From: Lacrimispora sp. BS-2
GTDB taxonomy: Bacteria; Bacillota; Clostridia; Lachnospirales; Lachnospiraceae
DNA: 64,000 bases
NCBI RefSeq assembly: GCF_040207125.1
Contig: NZ_CP157940.1
Coordinates: 1,922,001 to 1,986,000, forward strand
Direction: 5' to 3'
Positions 7,137 to 16,171 of this stretch are shown in pieces. Numbering within the stretch: the first letter of the stretch is position 1; every line of letters begins with the position of its first letter. The position numbers and the translations under genes were made by a program. The notes under the pieces are model-generated. The model saw only the letters and a list, made by a program, of their open reading frames with translations. It searched no databases and was not told where the DNA came from.

Positions 7137-8975
7137 GGTTCTTTCCAGAGTTAGTTGTATTTACATTGTTAAAGGTGTATAATTACTCCATAGGACGGTG
7201 ATTACATGGAGACTAAAATTATAAAACTATTAGATTCTTCTTTAGAATGTATTGATTGTAAAATTAAAGATGATAAGATAATTCTACATATTTATTCCAC
7301 AAAGCAAAAACTGATCTGCCCTTATTGTGGTAATGCATCTTCAAAAATACATTCTGTTTATCAAAGGGAACTTCAGGATATCCCTTTACATGAGAAACAA
7401 ACAATTCTACTATTGGATACAAGAAAAGTATACTGTGATAATCCGGAGTGCAGTCACAAAACTTTTTCGGAACGCTTTGATTTTGTTGTACCTAACGGAA
7501 AGAAAACGAAACGTCTTGTTGAAAAGATATTAGTGACATCTGTTAAATTAAGTTCAGTAAGTGCATCATCTTTACTTAAAGCGGATTATGTCAAAACCAG
7601 TAAAAGCAGCATCTGTGACCTGATTAAAAAAAATGCCTTCCCTTGTGGATAAATCTGCTGTTACAAAAGTTTGTGTGGACGATTTTGCTTTTCGAAAAAG
7701 ATATACTTATGGCACAGTTATGGTCGATTTAGAAACACACAGAATTATTGATATTATCGACTCAAGAGAAACGAAACAGGTTGAGGATTGGCTAAAATCC
7801 TATCCTAACTTAGTGGTTATTTCGCGTGATGGAGCCCAAACATATTCATCTGCTTCAACGAATTCTCATCCAGATGCACTTCAAATCAGTGACAGATTTC
7901 ATCTGTTGAAAAATCTATCGGATGCAGTACAAAAATATATGTACCGTCTATTTCCTTCCAGATTGGTGATATCTGCCACTTCACAGAATGCAGAAATGCA
8001 GGCGCTATATGATACAAGAAACCGTACAGAAAGAATCCATTTTGCACATAAAAAGCGTCAGGAAGGATATATGACGGATGATATTGCTTTGCTTTTGCAC
8101 TCATCATCCTCTACAATAAGAAAATATCTTGCCATTCCAAAAGATAAAATCCCTGAAGCGAAGGAAAATGCCCGGGAACGTCAGCATATCAGGCAAATGC
8201 AAAATAAACAGCAAGCAATTGAAGAGGTCAGAACTTTATATGCACAGGGGAATGCAATTGACAAAATCACATATTTAACTGGTCATACTACCTTAACGGT
8301 AAAAAACTATCTGAAAAAAGACTGCCCACTGAGTAATGGACACTACGATTGCAGGAGGCCAGGCAAATTGGCATCTTACGAGCAAACAGTCATTGAAATG
8401 CGTTCAAATGGAATAACTTATGACAAAATTCATGAGCATATTTGTAAAAATGGGTACACAGGCACGGTTGCTTCTTTAAGAATGTTTATGCAGAAAGAAA
8501 GAACACATTTAAAGAACGTATCAAAAAATGAAAACGAGCCTGTTGAATATATTCCACGCAAGTTCTTTTGTCAGCTTATTTATAGGGAATTAGAACGTGT
8601 AAAAGGGTTAACACTTAAACAATATGAAGCTGCAATTAAAAGATATCCTGTCTTAGGAAAAATCTATTCGCTGCTTAGGGAATTTCATCGTATTATATTT
8701 TCCCGTCAAAGTAAGGAATTGGATTCATGGATTACAAAAGCAAAACAATTAGAAATTGATGAGGTGGATACATATATTAATGGTTTGAAACATGATATTA
8801 CAGCAGTAAAAAATGGTATAGATTTTGAATATAATAATGGGTTGGCTGAAGGAAGTGTGAATAAAATCAAGCTGATCAAACGAATTATGTATGGGAGAAA
8901 CAGCTTTTTACTATTAAAAGCAAAGCTGCTTCTCAATGAATATTATTATCAAATCAACTAACTCTGGAAAGAACC
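7137..8975 (+). mobile_element. ISL3-family insertion sequence, complete
   Basis: A perfect 21-bp inverted repeat bounds the element (GGTTCTTTCCAGAGTTAGTT from 7137; its complement ends at 8975). It is flanked by an 8-bp direct repeat GATCAACA at 7129-7136 and 8976-8983, the duplication size typical of ISL3. It sits 14 bp inside the left terminal repeat of IS66 element A, which it has therefore disrupted. Confidence 0.95.
7206..8961 (+). pseudogene. ISL3 transposase, split by a frameshift at an A8 run
   Basis: The first frame (7206-7652) encodes the zinc-finger N-terminus (LICPYCGNASSK and VYCDNPECSHKTFSERF) and the second (from 7633) the DDE domain (CVDDFAFRKRYTYGTVMVDL; SRDGAQTYSSA; DRFHLLKNLSDAV; GLAEGSVNKIKLIKRIMYGR). 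The frames meet at eight A residues (7626-7633). With seven A the protein would read DLIKKMPSLVDK without a break, about 584 residues. This may be a one-base mutation, transcriptional slippage, or a sequencing error; the rest of the element looks intact. Confidence 0.85.
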
Positions 8976-9037
8976 GATCAACAACTGAGTGCCTTTAAAA
9001 ATAACTTAGGATCAGTTATAATAACCGCCCCTAAGCA

Positions 9038-10600
9038 TTAACGTTTACATTCTTTTTGTACTTCCTCTGACCAAGGCATTAGATTATCCAGTTCTTCTGG
9101 ATGATTACGCCAGTCTGTACCTGGCATGTAAAGCAGTAAATATTGCAGATAGGTATATACGTTGAGATGATTCGCTTTTGCAGTCTCGGTGATACTGTAT
9201 ACTGCAGCCGATGCATCGGCTCCTTTTGGTGTATCGGCAAATAGCCAGTTTTTTCTCCCAACAGTAAATGGGCGGATGGCATTCTCTGCTACATTATTAG
9301 AAATGGAGCATCTTCCGTCAAGAAGATAATTCTCCATGTAGGGCCTTTGATTCTTTGCATAGGTAATCGCCTTGCCAAGAGCAGAACCATTTAGAACTGT
9401 TAAGTTGCAAAGCCAACTCCAAAAAGCCTCAAGAACTGGTTTTTCCAGGTCAAGACGCTTACAGAATCGTTTTTCCGGAGTCAGGCCTTTTAAATCTTCC
9501 TCGATTTTAAAAAGCCGGTTGCAGTAATCTCTTCCGATTTCTGCATTGGTTAGCGGAGCATCTTTGGCCTTTTTCGAAGGGATTGCTTCCACAAACTTTC
9601 TTCTAAGGTGTGCCCAGCAGCCACATCTGGTGATTCCGGATAACTTATTGTAACCAGCATATCCATCCGAGTGGACAAAACCTTTGACGTTCTTTAAAAA
9701 GGCTACCGCATGGTCTCCATTTCTGGAAGACTGGTAATCGTAAAGAATGATTGGTTCCTTTTCATCGTTACCTGTCCGGTAAAGCCACATGTAAGATTTC
9801 GTCTGTGGTTTCTTACCATCTTCCTTCAATACCTGGACTGGAGTCTCGTCGCAGTGAAGGATATCTCTTTCAAGGAGTTTCTTCCGGAGATGACCAGTGA
9901 CTGGCATAAGATAATCCTGCGCACATCGAATAATCCAGTTAGCCATAGTCGCCCGGCTAAGCGCGATACCAAGCTGCTCCCAGTCCTTTTCCTGGCGGTA
10001 AAGAGGGAGACTGTTCACATACTTTTGGTACATAACATACGCAACGGAACTTGGTGATGCAAGGGAATGATTCATAAGCGACGTCGGTGTATTGGCTTTT
10101 TGGAAATACGGCTGATCCGTATGTTTACACTTGGGACATTCATAAGACATTCGAACATAGCGGACAATTCGAAGCTGTGCTGGAATGTATTCCAGCTCCT
10201 CACGGACAGTTTCTTTGCCAACAGGTTTTAATTCTGTTTTGCAATAAGGGCACTGCATGTCATCGTCATCCGATTCGCACAGAACTTCACGAACAGGAAG
10301 GTCTTTGATCAGTTCTTCCCGTGTGGTTTTCGTGGCAGACTTTTTGTAGCCATTTACATCAATAGTGATGGGCTCTTTTACAGAATTATCTGCTTCGACT
10401 TCCGCTTCATTAAAAAGGGAGAGTTGACCCTCCATTTGATTTTTTTGTGTTTTTTCGCTGGAGGAACCAAACTTTTCTTTCCGGAGCAGCATGACCAATT
10501 CCGTAAGATTACTGATCTGATTCTGTAAAATTTTTATTGTAGTTTCAAGGTGCTCAATATAGGCATCTTTATCATTCATTTGTCGTTGATTTCCTATCAT
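9038..10600 (-). CDS. tnpC: IS66 transposase TnpC (element A)
   Basis: The 520-residue IS66 transposase begins with a coiled coil (IEHLETTIKILQNQISNLTE), a zinc-binding region (CPYCKTELKPVGKETVREEL; YECPKCKH), then the DDE domain with LHCDETPVQVLKEDG, VHSDGYAGYNKL and the late SNNVAENAIRPFTVGRKNWL. It ends with the IS66 C-terminal LMPWSEEVQ motif. It follows tnpB on the minus strand after 71 bp. Confidence 0.93.
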   Translation of the reverse strand: MIGNQRQMNDKDAYIEHLETTIKILQNQISNLTELVMLLRKEKFGSSSEKTQKNQMEGQLSLFNEAEVEADNSVKEPITIDVNGYKKSATKTTREELIKDLPVREVLCESDDDDMQCPYCKTELKPVGKETVREELEYIPAQLRIVRYVRMSYECPKCKHTDQPYFQKANTPTSLMNHSLASPSSVAYVMYQKYVNSLPLYRQEKDWEQLGIALSRATMANWIIRCAQDYLMPVTGHLRKKLLERDILHCDETPVQVLKEDGKKPQTKSYMWLYRTGNDEKEPIILYDYQSSRNGDHAVAFLKNVKGFVHSDGYAGYNKLSGITRCGCWAHLRRKFVEAIPSKKAKDAPLTNAEIGRDYCNRLFKIEEDLKGLTPEKRFCKRLDLEKPVLEAFWSWLCNLTVLNGSALGKAITYAKNQRPYMENYLLDGRCSISNNVAENAIRPFTVGRKNWLFADTPKGADASAAVYSITETAKANHLNVYTYLQYLLLYMPGTDWRNHPEELDNLMPWSEEVQKECKR

Positions 10601-10671
10601 TTTTGATAAGATAATTATACGATAGAATACACGATAAAGCCAGTAAATACAGGGCTTTTTATGTTTTTTTG

Positions 10672-11028
10672 CTAACAGAAGGATCCTGGCTTTGCCGGAA
10701 GAATTGCTGTCTTTTGTTCCAGTTCCAGACCTTCCATCAACCAGCGGAATTGTTGCCAGGTGATTGGATTTACTTCAGTTTCACAGCGTGGCCATTTAAA
10801 GTTTCCATTCTCCAGTCTCTTGTAAAGAAGAACAAATCCATCGCCTTCCCATAGCAGTGCCTTTAAGCGGTCTCTTCGTTTTCCACAGAACAGATACAGG
10901 GTTTTGGAAAAGGGATTTAGCTGAAACTGTTCCTGTACAATGGCAGCCAGGCCATCAATTGATTTGCGCATGTCAGTGTAGCCGCAGGCGATGTAGATTT
11001 CTTCTGCAATGCTGATATCTCCTAGCAT
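10672..11028 (-). CDS. tnpB: IS66 accessory protein TnpB (element A)
   Basis: The 118-residue protein has the IS66 Orf2 signature: YIACGYTDMRKSIDGLAAIV, then LYLFCGKRRDRLKALLWEGD and GFVLLYKRLENGNFKWPR. It is required with TnpA for transposition of typical IS66 elements. The start overlaps the tnpA stop by 7 bp. Confidence 0.93.
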   Translation of the reverse strand: MLGDISIAEEIYIACGYTDMRKSIDGLAAIVQEQFQLNPFSKTLYLFCGKRRDRLKALLWEGDGFVLLYKRLENGNFKWPRCETEVNPITWQQFRWLMEGLELEQKTAILPAKPGSFC

Positions 11029-11381
11029 ATATGTTTCAGTGCAAGAAGCACCGCCTCAACAGTCTGTTGGTTCACGCCGTTGTATACTTCAATGGTGGCA
11101 GAGGGCAAATGTATCATAACTGCGGCCTGTGTTTGTGTTACAGGCGACTGGACCTCCAGCTTTTTAAAAGCAACTGTTTTCTCCGGTTCTACAACCGGAA
11201 CAGAAAAGGAACCGCATGCTTCCAGACGAAGCTTACGAAGCCAGTAATAATAAGCATGATGTGTAATGCCAGCCTGAGTGCACCAGTCTTTCACCGTAAG
11301 ATTACTGCCTTGGCATTCGAGAATTAATTGCTGCCACTGTTCCTTGCGGAAACGATTTTTAACTAAAGTAACTTCATCCAT
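11022..11381 (-). CDS. tnpA: IS66 accessory protein TnpA (element A)
   Basis: The 119-residue protein has an N-terminal helix-turn-helix with the IS66 Orf1 pattern (WCTQAGITHHAYYYWLRKLR) and a beta-rich C-terminus ending VEAVLLALKHIC. It is the first gene of element A, downstream of a 6-bp inverted repeat at 11401-11422. Confidence 0.9.
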   Translation of the reverse strand: MDEVTLVKNRFRKEQWQQLILECQGSNLTVKDWCTQAGITHHAYYYWLRKLRLEACGSFSVPVVEPEKTVAFKKLEVQSPVTQTQAAVMIHLPSATIEVYNGVNQQTVEAVLLALKHIC

Positions 11382-11400
11382 AAAAACTCCATTCCGAGCT

Positions 11401-11422
11401 CAAGTTGAAAAACTCTAACTTG
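11401..11422 (-). other. Hairpin in the IS66 A leader
   Basis: CAAGTT and AACTTG pair around a 10-base loop between the element end and tnpA. An analogous, longer hairpin lies at the same place in IS66 B (14108-14134), so the position is conserved although the sequence is not. Confidence 0.4.
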
Positions 11423-11590
11423 ATATTTGGAGTTGTTTTCTCATGGATGGCAACGATCATGTAAGGCACCTTGTTGTTATGCGCTTACGGATGGAGTGTT
11501 GCAATGTCAGAAAATATTAGAATAATAGTAAGTGGTAAACCACTCGTCCTATATTAAATTAATGCCGCCTATTTGGGTGGCTGCTAAATT

Positions 11591-13252
11591 TTACTTTTTC
11601 AGTTTTTTACAGCATTCCGGGATTTTAACTGACCATGGTACTAGATCTCCGATATAATCCTTCGGTTCATCATCAAGATGAATTAACATTTGTTCCAACA
11701 GATACCTGAAGTATTCGTATGGTTTTAATCCGTTTGCCTTGGCTGTCTCGGCTATGCTGTATAAAACACCGCTTGCATGTGCACCATTGACTGAATCAAC
11801 GATGTGCCAGTTATGCTTTCCGACGCAAAAAGCTTTGATACTTCTTTCGGCGTCATTATTATCCAGTGGGATCATTTCATCTTCAAGAAACGTACGAAGA
11901 TATCGCTCCTGGTTTAGCGAATAGGTAATTGCACCATAGGTCTTGGAACCCTTATCGATATCTGGTCTTGCCTGAAGTCTTTTCAGCCATTCGAAATAGG
12001 CGTCAACCAGAGGCTTTACGGATTTCTTACGGTTATCCAGCCGTTCCTCGGCAGAAGCCTCCTTATACATGTTATCGATATGATAGATGGCAGAAATTCT
12101 CCGGTTGGCTTCATCTGCAATCAGTCCATTGGCTGTACCTTTTCCAATGGATTTAATAAGTTCGGTCCAGCGCCTTTTGGCATGTGCCCAGCATCCTGCA
12201 ACTTTTAGCTCATCCGGCCTTTCATTGGCAAGTGTATGATACACCTGATACCCATCTGTCATAAGAATTCCGCTATACCCTTCCAGAAATCTTCTTGGAT
12301 TATCAGCCTTTCTGGTTGGCTGGTATTCATACAGAAAGATTGGTGGTGAGCCATACCGTGTGGAAGTGTGATACACCCACATGTAGTTCTTTGAATTCGG
12401 GCTGCGTCCGTCGTCAACGACCTTAAATGGGGTTTCATCGCAATGGATCAGTCTACTCTCAAGTATCCTGCGATGCATCTCTCGGTATACCGGACCAAGA
12501 TATCTTTCGCTTAGTCGGATCATCCATCCGGCCATGACCTGTCTCGAGATTCTCACGTCATTACGTAAGAATTCTTCAGACAGTCTGTTAATCGGAACTG
12601 CATTGACATACTTGGCATTAAAAATGGAGGCAGCTAAGGCTGGTGTCAGGATACTGTTCTTTAACAGACGTTCAGGCCTGTCGGCACGAATAATACCAGT
12701 ATCATTCTTTCCTGCATAAATAGCTACATGATGTTCGTGCACAAGAAATTTCGCCGGAATGTATTCCAGATCCTTGTATACTTCATTTGGCAGACGATGA
12801 TAGCCGAAAGGAAAAAGCGCTTCCAGTCTTTCGTCAGAAAGAGTGTGCTCTTCAACTACAGTATCGATATCTTTTAGATCAGTTTCCCGCTTACCTTTTG
12901 ATTTACGCTGCTTGATGATCATGACTGTTTCGATATCCGGTTCTTTCGGAATTCCATCTTCAACAGTTTTCTCTGCTTCATTGAGGACACAGGAATTATC
13001 CAGGTCAAAAGACAGCTGTCCATTGATCTGGGAGGTCTGCTCCGTTTTACGTCCAAATCTCTGCTGTGTTAGCACAGCAAGATTTTCCTGAAGGCCCGAA
13101 ATCTTTTTCATGAGTTGGTCATTCTGAGATTGTATTCTTTCATTCTGTTCTCTGATTACAGTGAAAGATTCATTCAGCTGCATATACATCGAAATGAGAA
13201 GATCTTTTGGAAGTTTATTCAGTTCGTCCGGTGTGATCGTTGATTTATTCAT
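11591..13252 (-). CDS. tnpC: IS66 transposase TnpC (element B)
   Basis: The 553-residue transposase has an N-terminal coiled coil, a linker (FPFGYHRLPNEVYKDLEYIP) and the DDE domain: LIHCDETPFKVVDDGRSPNS, LMTDGYQVYHTL, CWAHAKRRWTEL, and DNNDAERSIKAFCVGKHNWH. It is closely similar to the IS66 copy split by IS21 at the left edge of the window and more distant from element A. Confidence 0.94.
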   Translation of the reverse strand: MNKSTITPDELNKLPKDLLISMYMQLNESFTVIREQNERIQSQNDQLMKKISGLQENLAVLTQQRFGRKTEQTSQINGQLSFDLDNSCVLNEAEKTVEDGIPKEPDIETVMIIKQRKSKGKRETDLKDIDTVVEEHTLSDERLEALFPFGYHRLPNEVYKDLEYIPAKFLVHEHHVAIYAGKNDTGIIRADRPERLLKNSILTPALAASIFNAKYVNAVPINRLSEEFLRNDVRISRQVMAGWMIRLSERYLGPVYREMHRRILESRLIHCDETPFKVVDDGRSPNSKNYMWVYHTSTRYGSPPIFLYEYQPTRKADNPRRFLEGYSGILMTDGYQVYHTLANERPDELKVAGCWAHAKRRWTELIKSIGKGTANGLIADEANRRISAIYHIDNMYKEASAEERLDNRKKSVKPLVDAYFEWLKRLQARPDIDKGSKTYGAITYSLNQERYLRTFLEDEMIPLDNNDAERSIKAFCVGKHNWHIVDSVNGAHASGVLYSIAETAKANGLKPYEYFRYLLEQMLIHLDDEPKDYIGDLVPWSVKIPECCKKLKK

Positions 13253-13367
13253 AAGACGATTATATCACCCGAAAAGCCAGTCGCATAGTGTATTAGAAGG
13301 AATTTTGGAATTTGTGGATAACGGTATTCTGCTTTTAATGTACAAAGATGAATAATACACATTCAAA

Positions 13368-13730
13368 CTAAAAAACGATTGGGTTGACCTTTTTGATAAC
13401 TTTTTTCTGATCAACAGAAAGTCCATCCATAAGCCAGCGATATTGTTGGGAAGTGATTTCTCTTGCGTCAGACTCATTACGTGGCCAGATGAAGCTGCCA
13501 TTTACTAATCTTTTATACAGAAGGACAAAACCGTCCTGTTCATAAATTAGCGCTTTGATCCGATCTGTTCGCTTTCCACAGAAGAGAAATATATTTCCTG
13601 TGTCAGTAGGATCCAGCTGGAATTCATTTCTTACAATGGCAACAAGACCATCAATACCACGCCGTAGATCTGTGTATCCACATGCGATGTAAACATGGCG
13701 AAATCCGACTGCATCATTTAACATTGGCAA
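13368..13730 (-). CDS. tnpB: IS66 accessory protein TnpB (element B)
   Basis: The 120-residue protein carries the Orf2 signature VYIACGYTDLRRGIDGLVAI and FLFCGKRTDRIKALIYEQDG. Its start overlaps the end of tnpA by 17 bp. About 115 bp separate it from tnpC. Confidence 0.93.
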   Translation of the reverse strand: MPMLNDAVGFRHVYIACGYTDLRRGIDGLVAIVRNEFQLDPTDTGNIFLFCGKRTDRIKALIYEQDGFVLLYKRLVNGSFIWPRNESDAREITSQQYRWLMDGLSVDQKKVIKKVNPIVF

Positions 13731-14073
13731 CCACCCCTAAGACCATAGTCAATAATTCTTTCGAAGTATCACTATTGACAGAGATGAAAGCGCCATTCAT
13801 CTGTATGGTCAGGCTTTTTGAGGAAATGTTGTTTGTATTATATGTATGATCTAAAGAGACCGGCGCTTCTGGTTCTTCAAGTTCAACAAACTTCGTACCA
13901 ACAGACTGGAGTGCTGCTTCTTTGACACGTCGCAGCCAGTAATAATAAGAATTGCGTGACAGCTGATGCTGCTCGCAGTAGTCATCAACCTTTAATCCGC
14001 TCTGAGCTCTGTCCTGAAAAATATCAATCCATTGCTGGATTCGGATCTTGGTCGTCGCCACCCGCGTATCCAT
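13714..14073 (-). CDS. tnpA: IS66 accessory protein TnpA (element B)
   Basis: The 119-residue protein has the N-terminal HTH pattern YCEQHQLSRNSYYYWLRRVK. GGAGG (AAAGGAGGTTT) lies just upstream of the ATG at 14073. Confidence 0.9.
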   Translation of the reverse strand: MDTRVATTKIRIQQWIDIFQDRAQSGLKVDDYCEQHQLSRNSYYYWLRRVKEAALQSVGTKFVELEEPEAPVSLDHTYNTNNISSKSLTIQMNGAFISVNSDTSKELLTMVLGVVANVK

Positions 14074-14107
14074 ATGAGAAACCTCCTTTGAGATTATTTT
14101 AGAAACT

Positions 14108-14134
14108 GTGAAAAGTTGAAAACCAACTTTTCAC
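14108..14134 (-). other. Perfect hairpin in the IS66 B leader
   Basis: GTGAAAAGTTG and CAACTTTTCAC form an 11-bp perfect stem with a 5-base loop, between the terminal repeat and tnpA. It could shield the transposase operon from read-through transcription or act as a protein site; there is no T-run after it. Confidence 0.5.
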
Positions 14135-14208
14135 ACCTGCCAACATTATCTCAAACTTTTGGTAACATTTGTAGGCACGAGTGGTTTACCATTTACGAAT
14201 AATAAAAA

Positions 14209-14236
14209 GGCAGGTATCCATAAATTGATGCCTGCC
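14209..14236 (-). terminator. Terminator of the beta-helix protein gene
   Basis: GGCAGGCATC and GATACCTGCC pair (one G-U) when read on the minus strand and are followed by TTTTTATTATT. It lies 44 bp downstream of the stop of the gene at 14280-15614. Confidence 0.8.
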
Positions 14237-14279
14237 GTATATAAAAGCTAAATTGATTGAAAGGGCGCAAATTTCGTTT

Positions 14280-15614
14280 TTAGTTTCTAACTCTAATATA
14301 TATATATCCCATCACTTTGCCTTGGTCATCCTTAGCATTTGCAAGTGTTAGGCCTTCTCCAACTGCTGTAACTTTTCCTTTATTGGATATCGTTGCTATA
14401 CCATTGTCCATTATGGTCCATGTGACTGACTTTGTAAAGGTATAGTCATCTATGGTTAATCTGCTTGATTGACCTATTTTTAAATCAATTGCCAAACGGT
14501 AGTCGCTTGCATCATCTATTATTAATACATTGATAAATTCTAATGTCCCATCAGGATATTTTGCACTTATCTTTGCGTTGCCTTTTGCTAACGCTGTTAC
14601 TACTCCGTTTGAATCGACGCTTGCAATTGCCGGATTTGATGATGCCCAATTAACGTTTAAGTTTTCAGATAAATTATGATCAATACTTAATTGAAGTTGT
14701 TCATTCGGTTCCAAGACTACCTTTAATACATTACTAGAAGGATTTATTTCCTGAACTTTAGTTCCCCATGCAAATAAACCACCATAAACACCAATATGTG
14801 CTTTTGTACCGTCTGGGTTTGTTCCTTTACCTGCATTTTGCCAACCTGTGCTTGTAATGTTAAAATCTGAATCAATAGTAACATTATATAAGGCATTTGT
14901 TTTGGTTGCATTACATGGATCCATATATTGTGTAGTAGATCCGCAGTTAACTGCGGATCCATTTATTTTTTTTTCGGTATAATGATACATAAATGGCAGG
15001 CCTATAAATAATGAATTTTCAACTTTAGCACTTGCTTCTTTAACATACGCATTGTATCCACCATATCCTTCAGGAAACACACAGTTATAAAACTCATTCA
15101 TCCAATCATCACCGCTTAAATGATAGAAAGAGACAGATGTGCTATTAAATATAATTCCGTATAATTTAACTTTAATTCTTGAGTTCCTAGAGTTCTCTAC
15201 AATCATCCATTCCCCCACATTGTCAAACTTAACTTTACCCATTGTTTCCGCAAATAGAGAAAATTTCATTTTATCATAATCTGCGTTCAAATTATTTGAA
15301 TTTCCTCCAAATAGGTTCTTTACATCGTAGGTACCATCTTTAATAATAATAGCTCCATCTTGGCGACAGTTTACATTTAGATAATCAATCCCTTTTTTAA
15401 TAGATTGAAAAGGTTCATCTTTACTGCCTGTACCACTTGTATCGTTACCATTAGAACTGTCAATATAAATAATTTCTTTAAACTCTAAAGTTTCTTGATT
15501 TACTTTCAAATATTTTGTGTTTGTATCTGCCTTTGCTATTCCAACTGGCAAAACTAAGTTCAATATTAATGCCATAATAAATATAGTAATTACTCTTTTG
15601 TTAAGTTTTATCAT
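14280..15614 (-). CDS. Secreted beta-helix protein with two Ig-like (Big2) repeats
   Basis: The 444-residue protein has a signal peptide (KRVITIFIMALILNLVLPVG, cleavage likely after AKA). Residues about 45-280 look like a DUF1565 / pectate-lyase-like right-handed beta helix: IIYIDSSNGNDTSGTGSKDE then PFQSIKKGIDYLN and ENSLFIGLPFMYHY. Residues about 290-440 contain two bacterial Ig-like group 2 domains (WASSNPAIASVDSNGVVTAL; ATISNKGKVTAVGEG). There is no sortase motif or membrane tail, so it is probably secreted. The role could be polysaccharide binding or cleavage; catalytic residues cannot be assigned. It is AT-rich and lies in the accessory region. Confidence 0.8.
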   Translation of the reverse strand: MIKLNKRVITIFIMALILNLVLPVGIAKADTNTKYLKVNQETLEFKEIIYIDSSNGNDTSGTGSKDEPFQSIKKGIDYLNVNCRQDGAIIIKDGTYDVKNLFGGNSNNLNADYDKMKFSLFAETMGKVKFDNVGEWMIVENSRNSRIKVKLYGIIFNSTSVSFYHLSGDDWMNEFYNCVFPEGYGGYNAYVKEASAKVENSLFIGLPFMYHYTEKKINGSAVNCGSTTQYMDPCNATKTNALYNVTIDSDFNITSTGWQNAGKGTNPDGTKAHIGVYGGLFAWGTKVQEINPSSNVLKVVLEPNEQLQLSIDHNLSENLNVNWASSNPAIASVDSNGVVTALAKGNAKISAKYPDGTLEFINVLIIDDASDYRLAIDLKIGQSSRLTIDDYTFTKSVTWTIMDNGIATISNKGKVTAVGEGLTLANAKDDQGKVMGYIYIRVRN

Positions 15615-15947
15615 ACTTCTAATTCTCCATTCTATTAAATGCGCTCCTTAAAGCATTATAGCATATAAAGTAAGGCATTGTAAACTTGTTTGCGCTGACA
15701 CCCTAACGTTTGTGCCAGATCAGAATGGTGCTCTACGGTTCCAGGATTAGTGAAATAGTACTATATTTATTTAGTATATATATCAATTGATAAGATCTAC
15801 ACTTGATGATAATATACAAGCATTCTAAATTGTAAGCGAATAAAACAGAATTACCGGAAACTATAACCGGTTATATTAATAAGCTTACATGTCATTCTTT
15901 ACTTCAAAATGACTTTCTTTTTCTGTGACATCCTTTACTAATTTAGA
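15615..15947. other. Intergenic stretch upstream of the beta-helix gene
   Basis: No gene was found. It should hold the promoter of the minus-strand gene at 14280-15614 and contains a 12-bp perfect palindrome ATAACCGGTTAT at about 15863, lying between the two arms of the inverted repeat 15818-15953. Confidence 0.4.
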
Positions 15948-15953
15948 ATGCTT
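15818..15953. repeat. 136-bp segment bounded by 14-bp inverted repeats
   Basis: AAGCATTCTAAATT at 15818-15831 is the exact complement of AATTTAGAATGCTT at 15940-15953. No target duplication is obvious. It may be a small non-autonomous element or phage regulatory DNA. The right arm contains the ATG of the small ORF at 15948. Confidence 0.45.
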
Positions 15954-16097
15954 ACCAGCTCTAAGGATTTCTCAACTGCTGTTCTTGACGATGTGGAAAC
16001 AAAGTTAAAAAAATTAATGAAATTAATTCCAATTACAAAGCCAAAGGTCATTAGTGAGGTTGGATTTTCTAGCGATTTGATTTTTGATGGAAATTAA
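15948..16097 (+). CDS. Small ORF or 3' gene fragment, 49 residues
   Basis: The frame reads DFSTAVLDDVETKLKKLMKL then PITKPKVISEVGFSSDLIFD and stops at TAA 16095-16097. The composition looks like real protein. There is no ribosome site before the ATG at 15948, which lies in the inverted repeat, so this is more likely the C-terminal end of a gene truncated there. Family not recognised. Confidence 0.4.
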   Translation: MLTSSKDFSTAVLDDVETKLKKLMKLIPITKPKVISEVGFSSDLIFDGN

Positions 16098-16119
16098 GAA
16101 ATTGAGTATTTCATTTGAA

Positions 16120-16143
16120 AGAGTCGGAAGTTAATCCGACTCT
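16120..16143 (+). terminator. Terminator-like hairpin after the 49-residue ORF
   Basis: AGAGTCGGA and TCCGACTCT form a perfect 9-bp stem with a 6-base loop, 22 bp after the stop at 16097. The following sequence on the plus strand is A-rich before a T7 run about 17 bases on, so termination strength is unclear. Confidence 0.5.
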
Positions 16144-16171
16144 AAACTCAAAAATGAATTTTTTTAGATAT

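Larger units (their letters stand above)
7123..11488 (-). mobile_element. IS66-family element A, interrupted by ISL3
   Basis: The left end GTAAGCGATCAACA (7123-7136) continues after the ISL3 element as ACTGAGTGCC (8984 on); the right end read inward from 11488 is GTAAGCGCATAACAACAAGG. Aligned, these are the IS66 terminal repeats. Between them lie the three IS66 genes tnpA, tnpB and tnpC, all on the minus strand. No 8-bp target duplication is visible (GTTACACC against GGATGGAG), which suggests an adjacent deletion or recombination. Without ISL3 and its duplication the element is about 2.5 kb. Confidence 0.85.
11528..14196 (-). mobile_element. IS66-family element B, complete
   Basis: The ends are GTAAGTGGTAAACCACTCGT (from 11528) and, read inward from 14196, GTAAATGGTAAACCACTCGT. 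An 8-bp direct repeat GAATAATA flanks them (11520-11527 and 14197-14204), the size expected for IS66. The element is 2669 bp with intact tnpA, tnpB and tnpC on the minus strand. Each end contains a tiny hairpin AGTGGT-AA-ACCACT or close variant. It landed just downstream of the terminator at 14209-14236. Confidence 0.95.
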
